Origin: Castanea sativa
Taxonomy: Eukaryota > Streptophyta > Magnoliopsida > Fagales > Fagaceae
Direction of reading: 5' to 3'
DNA length: 64,000 bases
NCBI RefSeq assembly: GCF_040712315.1
Contig: NC_134016.1
Span: 50,116,986-50,180,985 of the forward strand
Below, in pieces: positions 24,601 through 36,347 of this stretch (position 1 is its first letter; every line of letters begins with the position of its first letter). Under the pieces are notes generated by a model. It saw nothing but the letters and a program-made list of their open reading frames with translations, was not told the DNA's origin and did no database searches. Position numbers and translations under genes: made by a program.

Positions 24601-25924
24601 AACTAGTTCAGATTTGTGGAGGCTAGAGGCTCAACGTTTTGTACCTTACCTTTCTAAATTCTTTGCCTAATTGAATTTGAAAAGTCCATATCAACAACTA
24701 AATGTACGTGGCCTAGTTTGCAAATCAATGCAACTTCATAATGCATGGTAGGTGTGAATGATTAATGAGAATAGTCGTATAAGGGTCCTATCTTTTTTTT
24801 GGTGGTGTATGACCTGATGATTCAAAGTTATTGTCCCTAATTAATAATCTTTTCTATAGCAGTAGATCAGTCCAATCGGACAGATGTATATAACAAATAA
24901 TTGTTTTCCTTTGTGATTACGCAACTATCTCTCACATTTTGATGTTCACAATGCTGCCTGACCTAGATACGCTAAGGGGGATTCAGTACTTTATTGGGAA
25001 GAAAAATCGTAGAAAATCATGTGATAGTTAAACAATAAGCATTTGTGGCATGGAAAAAAAAATACCATTGTTATTAGGACATGCTCGATGTAAAAGTGAT
25101 ATTCTACTGGTCATAACTTATATTATGCACAACTTTTGTAGAAGTATTATTTATCTCTTAACTAAGACCTAAGAAAGAAAGAATAATGCATCAAAATGCA
25201 GGTGCTACACCAAACATTGGTGGTGGTTTCTATTTTCTATTTTTATTTTTTATAATCAAGTAATTCATTGAGAACAAGCTGGAACCCAACAACATAAAGT
25301 ACAAACAACAAACAAACAAAGCTCCTAGAGACATTAATAGTTGTTTCTTGTTGTAACTAGTGAATACGGAAAAATCCAGAAACATAGAATCATAAAACAA
25401 TTCATATACATATCGACAACATTTCGTTCTCATAATAAAATTAGAAGCTTCCAGCATGTATGAATTATGAACATTGTCAATCCACAAAGATGGCAGGCAT
25501 GTGTGATGAATTATTGCGAATCTTGTCCCTACTGGTTCCAATTTATCTTCAACGGAAAGGGGTGGTTTGCAAAATTTATTATGTAGGAGAGAAAAATAGC
25601 AAGGCCAGATAGAGATTCTAGAGAAATTGTTATCAGTCACCATCGAAATAGAGGGTTTTTGACAATTGGAAGACTGCTGTACACAACATTTTCCAGAAAT
25701 TGGCCCCATTGCTTATAGCTAGACACCTCTCAGTTGAGATAAGCGATAACCCTTGTGTCAACCTCATTGCAGAACCACGTATCTCATTCCTATTTACTGT
25801 GTAATTTTTTTTAAGAAGAAAGTTACAATTTACTACTAACCTCATAACTTGAATTCTTATATTCTTAAGCTTTGTGCATAAAAATGTGTTAATTAAGTAC
25901 AAGACAAAGATTATCTCCAACATT
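24601..25924. other. Intergenic, with unassigned open frames on the minus strand (25230-25923)
   Basis: Two overlapping minus-strand frames of 96 and 159 codons lie at 25230-25923. I recognise no domain in either; neither has supporting splice structure, and their composition is not clearly coding. They may be a decayed gene fragment. Otherwise nothing is seen here. Confidence 0.3.
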
Positions 25925-26480
25925 TGGAATTAATTTTCTTTCTTCGAAACAATTTATAATGTAATAAGACGTGACATGAAGCTAATCATGATCACCAGCT
26001 TTTCTATTTTTGTTGTCTTTCACGTTCACTTTGTAATCTGTTTTACTTATTAAAGTTGGATAAGGCAGATTATCCCAAACGTTTTGGAATTATTATTATT
26101 ATTTTTTCCAAACCATTAATGATTTAAGACGTCACATGAAGCTATGATCATTAGCATTTCTATTTTTTTGTCTTTCATGTTCACTTTGTAATCTATAGTA
26201 CGAATTAAAGTTTGACAAGACAGATATTATACCAAGCGTTTTGGAATTAAATTTTCTCTTTTTCAAACAATTAATAATGTATGATGTCACATGAAGCTAA
26301 TCATGATCAATGGCTTTTCTATTTTTGTAGTCTTTCACGTTCACTCTGTAATCTGTATTATGAAAGCTGGAAAAGATAGATTATCCAAAAAATTTGGAAT
26401 TAATTTTCTCCTCAAAACAATTAATTATTATAATGTGACATGAAGCTAATCATGATCATTATCTATTCTATTTTTGTTAT
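25925..26480. repeat. Tandem repeats of 153-160 bp, about 3.5 copies
   Basis: Units begin with TGGAAT at 25925, 26085, 26242 and 26395. Each repeats 'ACATGAAGCTAATCATGATCA' or a close variant, 'TTTCTATTTTTGT', 'TCTTTCACGTTCACT' and 'GTAATCTGT'. Copies are diverged. Confidence 0.75.
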
Positions 26481-27486
26481 ATGCATTCTATTTTTGTTAT
26501 TCTTTTATAAATAGATATTAGGAAGTATAAGATTTAAAAAATCTATTAGACATACTAAGATCTGCTAGCTGAATTATAAAACTTTTTATTTATGTTATTT
26601 TTATGGTAATTTAGATCTTCTTCGTTAATCTTGTCATATTAGATTAGTTTGACTAGTTTAGAGATGTGTTAGGACTTAGATTTTGAATTTTTTTTAAAGA
26701 TAATTTATTTTATTTTTGCATATTTATTGTCTATAATTTTGTATAGATTAAAAGTTTTCTTAAATTTATTTATAATTTTTTTAAAAAAATACATTAACTA
26801 CTCATGAAGTTTAAACTAATGCTAACCAGGTCTAAAATATTTTAAAACTAACCAACTTGGTTTATATATGGCCAAATTTCCTAACAACGAGAGGTTATGG
26901 GTTTTGCCATTGTTATTGTTTTCGTTGGTGACTGAGCTTATGGGTTTTGCTATTGACTAGGGTTTGGTGAAAGAGAAAGGAATGAGAGAGAAGAGAGTAA
27001 GTAACATCATTTAGCCATTTAGGGACCAAGCGAGTTAAATATCTTGAACTTGGTTAGCATTAGCTTAAACATCAGGAGTAGTTAATATATTTTAAGAATT
27101 TGATGATTTGATTTACTTAAGCTATATAGGGCTTTTGTTTTGTATTAATTAAAAATTTATATGTTGAATTAATTTAGATTTGTCAAACAACAATGGTGAA
27201 TGGACTCTAGTCTGATACTGTATGAGAAATGCTTAAGTAGGTTAACGAAAGTTGAGTAATAATAGAGACAGATTTAGGGTTCTAAGCTAGGGGAGGCCTA
27301 AGTATAAAGAGAGAAAAAACTCCAAATAGGCATCTATATAGTATTAAAAAATTATAAATATTCAAAATCATTATTTCTAAATACATTAAGATGCAACCAT
27401 ATACCAACAAAGACAAAAAAAAAAAAAAAAAAAAAAAATTAATGCTAGATTGGGTGGGAATTTTTTTTTTTTTTTAGTTGAAGTTA
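26481..27486. other. Intergenic, no gene seen
   Basis: AT-rich DNA with homopolymers near 27418-27438. No open frame or family match. Confidence 0.55.
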
Positions 27487-27878
27487 GAGTATTCATAGTG
27501 GTGGTGCTAAAAATTTTAGCTTTTAGCACATTAAAAAACTATTTTATCTATTTTACCACCTCACTTTACAATACACCCAATATCAAATGTTCTATTTTTT
27601 TTATTAGTTCATTTAAAATAATATAAACAACTCATTAAAATAATAAAGGAAGAGAGAAAATTTGAGTTTTTTAATTAAAGGAAAATATATAATCTTAATA
27701 AAATATTGTATTATATTTTTAACAATTTGTTATAGTCAACTAGTATTTATATCAGTTTACTGTAGTTGCAAAAAATTTAACTTTAGCTTCTCCTATAACA
27801 CATGATTTTTTGGTTCTTTGGTGGTAAAATAGTTTTTTTTTTTTTGTTAAACTACAATCACCATTATGAATGTTTTTA
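27487..27878. mobile_element. hAT-like MITE, diverged
   Basis: Left TTAGAGTATTCATAGTGGTGG and right, on the other strand, AACATTCATAATGGTGATTG form imperfect terminal inverted repeats. The text 'GCTAAAAATTTTAGC' near the left end matches the MITE at 17195-17601. The target duplication is unclear. Confidence 0.45.
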
Positions 27879-28002
27879 CTGTTTTTGTTAAGTTTTTAGG
27901 TTGAATAGTTACTATTTGGGTTAAACTAGCTAAGCTGATTGGAGAAAAAAGGGGCTTAAGGTTTTGAAAGAAAGGTCCAGCTACAAAAAAAAAAAAAAAT
28001 AA

Positions 28003-28004
<2 letters not shown>

Positions 28005-28091
<87 letters not shown>
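28005..28091. repeat. TA microsatellite
   Basis: About 43 uninterrupted TA units. Confidence 0.95.
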
Positions 28092-28093
<2 letters not shown>

Positions 28094-28404
28094 TTTGATG
28101 AACTGAGTCATTTATCTTTTTTGCTAATTGAAAATGGAGGGGATTTAAGTTCCCTCATTCAACCCCTAAATTTCAACTTACAGATGAGAGAGACGTGCCA
28201 AAAGACTATATGGTCATGAACAATGTTATTGAACTATATCTATTTCATTACTCATTAGTCCCACGGTATGATTCAAGAGACATTACAAAATTAATTTTTT
28301 GGGAAAAATAAGATATAGAGACCCAAAAACTTAAATCTATAAATTTAAGTCTAATATTGTGTCATATTAATTATTCACTTTTGTATTTATTATTTTATGT
28401 GAGA

Positions 28405-28630
28405 TTTTTTTTTGGGATACAAGATAAAATGACTACTCTAGCCTAATCTAAGTGCATGTATATTTGTGCGAAACTCCTTCCTGGAGACTTGAATCCTGGT
28501 TCTTGCCTCCTTTACACCCCACAAGTATTTATACTTGTATAGTAACTTTTTTTTTTTTTTTTTTTTTTTTTGAGAAGGTACTTGTATAGTAACTACCACA
28601 CCAAGAGTGTGCGGTGATACACTTTTTTTT
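28405..28630 (-). mobile_element. tRNA-derived SINE, interrupted by a micro-insertion
   Basis: On the minus strand an A-box-like TTGGTGTGGTAGTTAC (about 28591-28606) is followed by a B-box-like GATTCAAGTCTCC (about 28484-28496). The end is TTGTATCCC plus an A-tract, in keeping with a Pol III promoter and a retroposon tail. The unit is split by the poly(A) insertion at 28532-28593. The exact ends are not certain. Confidence 0.55.
28532..28593 (-). mobile_element. Poly(A) micro-insertion with exact 15-bp direct repeats
   Basis: TACTTGTATAGTAAC at 28532-28546 and 28579-28593 flank 32 bases: CCTTCTC plus a long A-tract on the minus strand. It lies between the A and B boxes of a SINE. Confidence 0.7.
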
Positions 28631-28860
28631 TATATATATAATTCCAATGCGTAACTTTAACACTTAATTAACTACCTCATTTATATGTAAAAAAAAAAAG
28701 AAAAAAAGAAAAAAAAGCAACATATTTCTGTATGTGTGTGAACCGTACAGCTGCCTAGACATTATAATATTAGGAGTAGTTGTTGTAAACTTTTAAGTTA
28801 TTATTTAAAAGGCAAAAAGAAAAAAAGCTACAGAAAGAAAAAGAGAGCAACTTATTAATT

Positions 28861-28912
28861 TATATTGAATTGCTTTTTTTTTTTTTTTGATGAACCATTA
28901 TATTGAATTGCT
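28861..28912 (-). mobile_element. Poly(A) micro-insertion with exact 14-bp direct repeats
   Basis: TATATTGAATTGCT at 28861-28874 and 28899-28912 flank 24 bases reading ATGGTTCATC plus an A-tract on the minus strand. The tag differs from the TTCTC tag of the other insertions. Confidence 0.65.
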
Positions 28913-29430
28913 TGGACCTCGTTAATCATCAAGAGGCTTCCATGCATTTTTGTTGGTTATTTTGGTCAAGCATATTCTGATTTCTGAATACATCATTATC
29001 ATCACTTTTGGGTGGGAGTCTGGACCAATTTGCATGTTCCTAAACATTCTAAACGGAACGAATTAGCTTAACCACATATATAGGCAGGCAGCTTCAATAT
29101 TCTCCAAAACTTTCTTGCTATCGTTCTACACCTTTCATCTTATATTATATCATTATTGAACTGGTCGTTTGAGTATTACAGGCTCTTGTTGGAACATCTT
29201 TCACTTTCTTAAATACATGACAATTATTTTCTACATAAATTCAGTGGTCATCACAACTATTACGGCTCCCTCAAGTCCTATTATATATTGAGAAAAATAT
29301 TAATGTTTGGCTTCAATAACCAATAAAAAGAGCATGTATTTCATTATTTGCAATATATATGACTTATTTGGCTAATTGAGTTAAGTGAGTTATGTGCATT
29401 ATACATGATAAGAACAAATGTCGTCTCCCT
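28913..29430. other. Intergenic, no gene seen
   Basis: Unremarkable AT-rich sequence left of the 271-bp repeat array. Confidence 0.5.
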
Positions 29431-30246
29431 ATTAGTAGTTCAAGTCCAAAGTTCCAAATATATTTGATGCCAAACTTTGTACATATATCAATAATTTTAA
29501 GAACACATACTTCTTTTACAATTTTAGACATTATTTTGGTATGGATCATGGTTAGTGTATAAAAGATTTGGTGTCAGAGGTGGACCCAGGTAAAAGTGAC
29601 GTTGCTCTAATCATAACAAGTCATGTTAATAGTTATGAAAAAAAAATCTTTAACATTAATATATTTATCTTCTTTTGAAGTGCTTCTACAAGAACGTCTG
29701 CTATTAGTAGTTCGAGTCCAAAGTTCCAAATATGTTTGACGCCAAACTTTGTATATATCAATAATTTTAAGAACACAAACTTCTTTTTACAATTTTTTAC
29801 ATAATTTTGGTATAGATCATGGTTAGTGTATAAAAGATTTGGTGTCAGAGGTGGACCCAGGTAAAAGTGATGTTGCTCTAATCATAATAAGTCATGTTAA
29901 TAGTTATGAAAAAAAAATCTTTAACATTAATATATTTATTTTCTTTTGAAGTGCTTCTACAAGAACATCTGCTATTAGTAGTTAGAGTCCAAAGTTCCAA
30001 ATATGTTTGACGCCAAACTTTGTACATATATCAATAATTTTAAGAACACAAACTTCTTTTACAATTTTTGACATTATTTTGGTATAGATCATGGTTAGTG
30101 TATAAAAGATTTGATGATAGAGGTGGACCTAGGTAAAAGTGACATTACACTAATCATAACAAGGTATGTTAATAGTTATGAAAAAAAAAATCTTTAACAT
30201 TAATATATTAATGTTCTTTTGAAGTGCTTCTACAAGAACATCTACT
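29431..30246. repeat. Three tandem copies of a 271-272 bp unit
   Basis: Units start ATTAGTAGTT at 29431, 29703 and 29974 (periods 272 and 271) and run through 'GGTGTCAGAGGTGGACCCAGG' or close variants to 'CTACAAGAACATCTGCT'. Copies are very similar with scattered changes. There is no coding potential. Confidence 0.9.
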
Positions 30247-31015
30247 ATTTTGTCATTATCATGTTGGAAGTAATATATAGTGGTAGGTGGGATAACATAC
30301 GGAAATGCAAGATTCGAATAACCAGGAAGGTTTTATATAAGCTTATGGTTATGGTTAGATTAAGTTTAGACGGCTAGGGTCCAAGAGATGAGATTGAGCA
30401 ATCTAGGTATAGTTCTTTTGGTTTAAAACATTTTTTGTCCATGACTGACTCACCTAGTAATCAAATTCTTGTGCGTTATGATGTGTTGTCAACTAAAGTT
30501 TTTAGGGTCGATGCCACAAACTTCATAGGCTTAAGAAATAAGAATAGTCCAGGGCAGATTTACTTTGAGGATTATGATACCACCAAAATACCAAATCAAA
30601 TGATTGAAAGAGTTCTAGATGGAGACGCTGCATCTATGAACTTTGATTGGGTGTTTATGGCAGACATGTACGATGAAATTAGTTTTTTCTTTATTATTAT
30701 TATTTTTTGGGTGATAAAAGATTAGAATACGATGAAATTAGTTAGGCACCATTAACTTACTTTTATTTGGTCTGTACCTTGTTTGATAGTAGCTTGGATT
30801 TGGAACCATCTTTTAGGATAACATTTAAGGAAATTTTTTGAAAATTCTTGCTTTAATTTTCTAATTACGGATTGGATATGATCCTCATCTATTAGAAGTG
30901 ACAATTCATATTGCTATTACTTTTGCTTTATTATTCTACTTATTAATATGATCCTCATCTACTTAGAGGTGACAATTCTGTTCTGCTAGATTGTATTTGT
31001 GTATATAAAGATATT
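30247..31015. other. Intergenic, one unassigned plus-strand open frame (30435-30690)
   Basis: An open stretch of about 85 codons looks mildly protein-like (DATNFIGLRNKNSPG, NQMIERVLDGDAASM) but I know no family for it and no exon partners are visible. It runs into a micro-insertion. It could be a decayed exon. Confidence 0.2.
30669..30743 (-). mobile_element. Small retro-insertion with exact 16-bp direct repeats
   Basis: TACGATGAAATTAGTT at 30669-30684 and 30728-30743 flank 43 bases. On the minus strand these read TTCTAATCTTTTATCACCC followed by an A/T-rich (AAT)n tail. Confidence 0.65.
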
Positions 31016-31020
31016 CAACT

Positions 31021-32092
31021 TGTAAAGTTGTGATTTACAACTATTTTGTGTTGGTTTTAATTCCGTGCCAAATTTGATTATAATTTTATTCAATCTTTTA
31101 TACCCTGTATTTATTGTGGGATTATATTGTAAGGGTTGTGTGATAGAGAGAGAGAGTGTGAAGACTCAAGCATTTGAAGACAAAAGAGTTTTCGTGGGTA
31201 GCTCGCGACTAAGTATCTTGCGAAGTGATGCATGTGCCTTGCACATGACTGGAATGAGAAGAGTCATGACAGATGGTGACAATTGGTTTTCGTGAGTGTC
31301 TCGCGGGTAAGGCCTTCCTGCGAGATATCCGCGAAATAATCTGTTTTGCTATTTTGTCCTATCTGCTCCACTATCTCGCCATATACATTATATATAACAT
31401 TATTACCCACATATTGAGTAGAGAGCTTTTTAGAAGAGAAAACTCTAGCCTCAAACCCTTGAGAGTGTGAGATTGTCATACCCACAATTCTACATACCAC
31501 CTATTGTGGTTTCCTTCTACTCCTACTTCTCCATTTCTATATCCTTGAGAGGTTGATAGCCCAAATACTTACCACACTCATATTGAGTGTCCAGTGAGTT
31601 TTTGGTATTGCTGGGAAGTATTGGAAGAAGCCAAGCTTTGGCGGATGCAATCAGGCGCATTGCGGGATTCGGAAAGCTAGACAAGACACGGTTCCGAGAA
31701 GCCTTGTTGGAGTAGGAGCTTGGAGGGCTTAGGTGCATTGGGTAGACGAGAATTGGAGGGTCTTTTGCTATTTGTGTATCCCAATGTATTGTCTAGTGGA
31801 TCAATTTACCGCTTGGAGGGCGGCGGAGAGGTTTTTCGCTGAGTTCTTCGGTTTCCTCTTTGATAACACATCGGCGTGTTATCTTGTATTTGCATCTCTC
31901 TTCCCTACTGTTTTAGCTTTCATTTTACTACTGTGTTTTATTGAATATGGCTTAGAGTAGTTGTATTGTTTGTTTACTTGCATTTACTCTATTCCGTATT
32001 TAGTTTAAGTTAAAGTAAAATCAATCAAGCCGTAATTTTCAATTTTTGGGTCTAAACAGTTCTTGTGTTTTTAACACAAATCTGAGCTTTCA
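31021..32092 (+). mobile_element. Solo LTR, family 1 copy 1 (1072 bp)
   Basis: The LTR starts TGTAAAG and ends CTTTCA, flanked by CAACT at 31016-31020 and 32093-32097. Related copies are at 59079-60086 and 62572-63647. Shared internal text includes 'GGAGAGGTTTTTCGC', 'GATAACACATCGGCG' and, near the end, 'GGTCTAAACAG'. No internal retrotransposon sequence or partner LTR adjoins, so it is a solo LTR formed by recombination. Confidence 0.85.
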
Positions 32093-32097
32093 CAACT

Positions 32098-32822
32098 ATA
32101 CATTGATGAACCTAAATACGATCCATTTAATAATTATTTAAAAGTTCCTAAAATCTAAAACAACTTGTTTATTAAATAAGTTGACACAATACAATCATGT
32201 AGCACATTTAATAAATAAGTTGTGTTGGGTTGATATAGGTACAACCAATTTCAACCCATCTAAAATAAATGACCCAAAATGATAAACATATTTTTATATG
32301 TTATAAACACAAAAATTATAATAATTACAAACAAATAAATTTTATACAGAAATTTATTGCATAATAAAATCAAATAAAAAAGTAATGGCACACAATCTAA
32401 AAATTCATATTTTTCAACCCGATGAAATTCCACCCAATTTTAAAAATAAAAAAAATGCAATTTAAGAAAAAATAATAATGAAATGAGAGTATTTTATTTT
32501 ATTTTATTATTTTGAAAAAAGGATTAAGGACTTTAGAGCTTCAATATAGATTTTTTTTTTCAATATGACCATAAAATTATTTTAAATACTCAATTCTATA
32601 TTTAAAATTAAAAATGTTAAATAAAATGACTTATATTATATGGATTTATCAAACTTATGTCAAGGCAGATTGCCTCGTTTATGACTTTGTCATTTTCAAG
32701 TTGTTATGAGTTAAGCTGACCAATACATAATTGACCCATTCATTTAACTTGCTTTGGTTCACATTGATAGCCTGGGTTAAGTTCAAGTTGTTGTAAAAGA
32801 ATTTGTCAAAGGGTGGAACAAG
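32098..32822. other. Intergenic, no gene seen
   Basis: Very AT-rich; no motif recognised. Confidence 0.5.
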
Positions 32823-33235
32823 CTAACCTTTTAGAGAAAGGGGAAAATGAATTATTGTTATTGTGGGGGTGGGGGGGCGGGGTGAGGACAAAATTGATAT
32901 TGAATCAGGCTTGAGGGCCGTACAGGCCCAACAGGTGAAGTATTTGGCCGACTGAGGGAGATCCCCTTGCACTCCAAGAAAAGTGAGACAAGCTACCACC
33001 ATACCTAGGGATATAAGCCAAAGTTGATAGCCATGGGTAGGCCTCAAAGGAGAAAAGGGGGGAGGCATGTTGAGAAAGCACCTATTATCCCTGCGTTAAA
33101 TGTCCTGCACCAACTAGGACGGTTGCATTAGTGGAGGAAGTGATGCCTGAATTGTACTTGGATAGTTTGTAACTCATTTAGCACTTCCCTCAAAGGGGGG
33201 ATGGGACAAGTATCTAATGAACAACCATCAACCTA
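32823..33235 (-). mobile_element. Probable fragment of an unidentified retroelement
   Basis: This stretch is more GC-rich than its surroundings, with G-tracts (32864-32878), text resembling LTR/leader regions ('GTGATGCCTGAATTG', 'CATTAGTGGAGGAAG') and an 81-codon minus-strand frame without known domain. It ends exactly where the plastid psbA similarity begins, so it may be the host sequence of that insertion. The family is unknown. Confidence 0.3.
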
Positions 33236-33486
33236 TAGAGTACCAGAAATCCCTAGAGGCATACCGTCATAAAAGCTTCCTTGACCAATGGGATATATCA
33301 AGAAAACGGCAGAAGAATAACCGGAGCCGAATATGCAACAAAGAATCCAAGGGCGCATACCCAGACGGAAACTAAGTTCCCACTCACGACCCATATAACA
33401 AGCTACACCAAGTAAGAAGTGTAGAACAATTAGCTCATAAGGACCGCCATTGTATAACCATTCATCAACGGAAGCAGCTTCCCAAC
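33236..33486 (-). pseudogene. psbA: psbA fragment (photosystem II D1) transferred from plastid DNA
   Basis: On the minus strand the text encodes an internal part of D1: [19 protein letters not shown], then [18 protein letters not shown], then RLGMRPW, with a frameshift and changes after it, then [20 protein letters not shown]. It starts at the WEAAS motif and breaks off after the ISGT motif. Both ends of the gene are missing, so it cannot make D1. It joins directly to an rpl16 fragment on the opposite strand. Confidence 0.9.
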
Positions 33487-33487
33487 G

Positions 33488-33652
33488 CGTATGGGTTCCG
33501 GTAAAGGATCTCCCGAATATTGGGTAGCTATCGTTAAACCGGGTAGAATACTTTATGAAATGGGTGGAGTAGCAGAAAATGTAGCCAGAAAGGCTATTTC
33601 AATAGCGGCATCCAAAATGCCTATACGAACGCAATTCATTATTTCGGGATAA
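33488..33652 (+). pseudogene. rpl16: rpl16 3' fragment (plastid ribosomal protein L16)
   Basis: Plus-strand frame [20 protein letters not shown], then [20 protein letters not shown] and [13 protein letters not shown], stop at 33650-33652, is the C-terminal part of plastid L16. The following 130 bases resemble the rpl16-rpl14 spacer, and similarity fades around 33790. The 5' exon and intron are absent. The reading frame of the fragment is intact, suggesting a fairly recent transfer. Confidence 0.9.
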
Positions 33653-33799
33653 GAATGTATAACCAAAGAAAAGAAATCTTTTGAATGAAAAAAAAACAAA
33701 ATTATAGGTTTCTTTTTTTTTGTTTTGGACAAACAATATTTCTTTTTTTACTTAGCCCCTTCGCAGTGAAAGAGCAAATAAAAAAAAAAATGATATACC

Positions 33800-34789
33800 A
33801 GGATTAAGGACAGATTATTATAAAATGAAGGGAAAATCCCATTAATGGGGAGGAGAGAGAGAGAGAGAGAGAGAGAACTACTGAGACTCGTGTTGTTGAG
33901 CTTGGAATACCTTTCTTGGTCAAGTCGAGGAACATTAATAAAAGACTATCTTCTCTTCGCTTAATCTTGTTGCTTTCTTTTTGGCTTCCCTTCTCTCTCT
34001 CTCTCTCTCTCCTTTTTTTTTAATCTTTTTGTTGGGCTTGTTTTTCTTGGGTTAGACTCTAGGCCTAAGAATCCACTAGTTGGTTTGCCATTCCCATCTC
34101 TAAACAATTAATTGTTGTGGGACCGTACCCAAGGTCCAAGTTCCCAACCTTTGGGTCCTCGGGTAGCCAAACACGCCCACACAATTATTATTTTTAATAT
34201 GAGTGGATCCATTAATCCAATTTGAAAAAAAAATGAAGTCTTTCATCTTTTTAGGGCGATCAATCTTTCATCCTAGTTTTGAAATATGTTATGTCAATAT
34301 TACAATTATTGCTTTCGAGTTCTTTTCCTATCCATTCCCATATTTAAGCAAGCTCAATTATAAATGGAAAGACTCCAAGATTACAAGTCATGATCTAAAA
34401 AGTGATTGCCCCAACCATTGACTCTTCAATTTTGTACAAGCCAAGAAGCAACTTTCCCTCAATCAATTGAACTAGCAGCTTCCCATCACCTCCTTTAGGT
34501 TAGGATGGCATAATCAAAGTAGGGGACCTCTCTCTACCACTTGTGTCTATTTCTTGTAAAGTATGCCTCTAGGATTGGATTCGTTAGTTAAGAAAAGAGA
34601 AGGCTAACCCAAGTGGACACGGATAAGGAGTGAGACATGAAGCTATTTATACTAAAATTTTACCCAAAACAAATCATGTCATGTCAAACAATGCTATCTT
34701 ATTTTTTTGAGTTAAATTGTCAAACAAATCGTATCACTAATTTATCTCTTTAGTAGGGTTGTAAATGAACTAAGTTGTGTATTAAAAGT
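33800..34789. other. Intergenic with GA and CT microsatellites
   Basis: GA repeat at 33851-33874 and CT repeat at 33992-34012. Text near 34030-34180 ('GGGACCGTACCCAAGG', 'GGGTCCTCGGGTAGCC') looks like part of an LTR but could not be assigned. There is no gene. Confidence 0.45.
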
Positions 34790-34798
34790 TTAAAATTA

Positions 34799-36347
34799 GG
34801 GGTAATTACACATAACCCACCTATGGTTTGGGCGAAAATCATTTTGCCTACCCGTGGTTTGAAAAGTATCACTTAACTCACATGTGGTATGTTCCGTTTA
34901 TTTTCTGTAACCCACTTTTATTAAAATCAGGAGTAAATAAGTATTTTTGCTCAAATTTTATATCTCTCTCCTCCCAAAACAAAAAATAGAGCAAAAATGT
35001 AAGAGAAATAAGATCAAAAAGTGGTATTTGTCTCTCTCTCTCTATTCACACAAATTTTGAACATGAAGAACATACCCAAAAAAATAAAAAGTCTAAGCCC
35101 CATTGCCTCCCTCAACCCTTTGGCTAACTCCATCACCACCCTCCTCAACCTTAGCTATCAACATCACCGCCCTCCTCTCCTCCTTCCTTGACCTCTCTGA
35201 AAAATTAAAAGTCCATTAAGCAAAAAAACCTAATCAGACCAAAATTCTGAACCAAAATTCTAAGACCCAATCAGACATTAAGCAAGGAGAAAAAAAACCC
35301 ATTTCAGCCTCTTTTTTGAATCTAAAAAAAAAAAATACAAACTTTATGGATGTAATTAAGTGAATATAAGCTAAAAATCTCAGAAACGAAATGGGTTTTC
35401 GTTTAATTGTTGGAATTTCAATTCAATTTCTTAGATTGGAAAAAAAGATCTAAAACAAGAAGTAGATCCAGAGAGAGAGAATGAGAGGTACTTGTTTGCT
35501 TTTGGTGGAGATTGAGAGCCATGCAGTGAAGCCTGTGTTCCAAACGATCTTTTGAGCTCTGCAAATCTGTGGGCTATGTGCCTTAGAAAGCTGAGAGCGT
35601 AGAATCGAAGATTGAACTCTGAAGAGTTTGTGATCTGTGAAGGTTTAGAGTGTAAACACATAAACGATTTTTTGCCACGTCATCAATCTAAAAGACTGGT
35701 GAGAGATGAAGAAATATTTTTTGTTGTTTGTTTCTTGGGAAAAAAAAACCATTATGGGATTTTGAATTTTTCACAGATTTTAATGTTTGCTGAGAAAGGA
35801 AAGGAGTATGAAAATTAGTTTGTGAATTGTTTGGGTTTTGAGAAAATGAGAGTAGAGAAAAGCATAAATTAGAGATTAATTGGGGGAAGGTGTTTTTTAG
35901 ATTGTCTTGCAATGTGAGACATTGGACTTTTAGAGTTAAAACTTAAGCTGAAAATTATTGGTCTATTCTGATTTGTATTGGTTCTTTTTCATTTTCTGTT
36001 TGTGATGAAGTTAGCAAAAGGGTTGAGGGAGGCAATGGGGCTTAGACTTTTTATTTTTTTGGGGATGTTCTTCATGTTATTCATGTTCAAAATTTGTGTG
36101 AATGGAGAGAGAGAGACAAATACCACTTTTTGATCTTATTTCTCTTTCATTTTTGCTCTATTTTTTGTTTTGAAAGGAGAGAGACATAAAATTTGAGCAA
36201 AAATACCTATTTATCCTTGATTTTAACAGAGTGGGTTACAGAAAACAAACGGAACATATCATAGGTGGGTTAAGTGATACTTTTCAAATTACGGGTAGGG
36301 AAAGTGAATTTCGCCCCAACCACAGGCGGGTTATGTGTAATTACCCC
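34799..36347. mobile_element. Mutator-like element with long TIRs, non-autonomous, 1549 bp
   Basis: The ends GGGGTAATTACACATAACCC and, on the other strand, GGGGTAATTACACATAACCC are identical. The inverted repeats run for about 333 bp (34799-35131) and 341 bp (36007-36347) with scattered differences. The 9-mer TTAAAATTA stands exactly on both sides (34790-34798 and 36348-36356), the diagnostic Mutator target duplication. The central 870 bp shows no transposase motif. This is a clear TIR-MULE. Confidence 0.9.

Noticed and set aside
25230..25923. Possible gene on the minus strand (two long frames)
   Set aside because: No domain, no splice pattern, frames overlap in different phases; noted only as unassigned.
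29431..30246. CRISPR-like regular array
   Set aside because: The repeats are contiguous 271-bp units without spacers in a plant nuclear genome; ordinary tandem duplication explains them.
31733..31960. Open frame of 75 codons with hydrophobic C-terminus
   Set aside because: It lies inside solo LTR copy 1, and the matching region in the other copies is not kept open, so it is chance coding within an LTR.
33488..33652. rpl16 as a working nuclear gene
   Set aside because: Only the C-terminal 53 codons are present, with no transit peptide, upstream exon or promoter.
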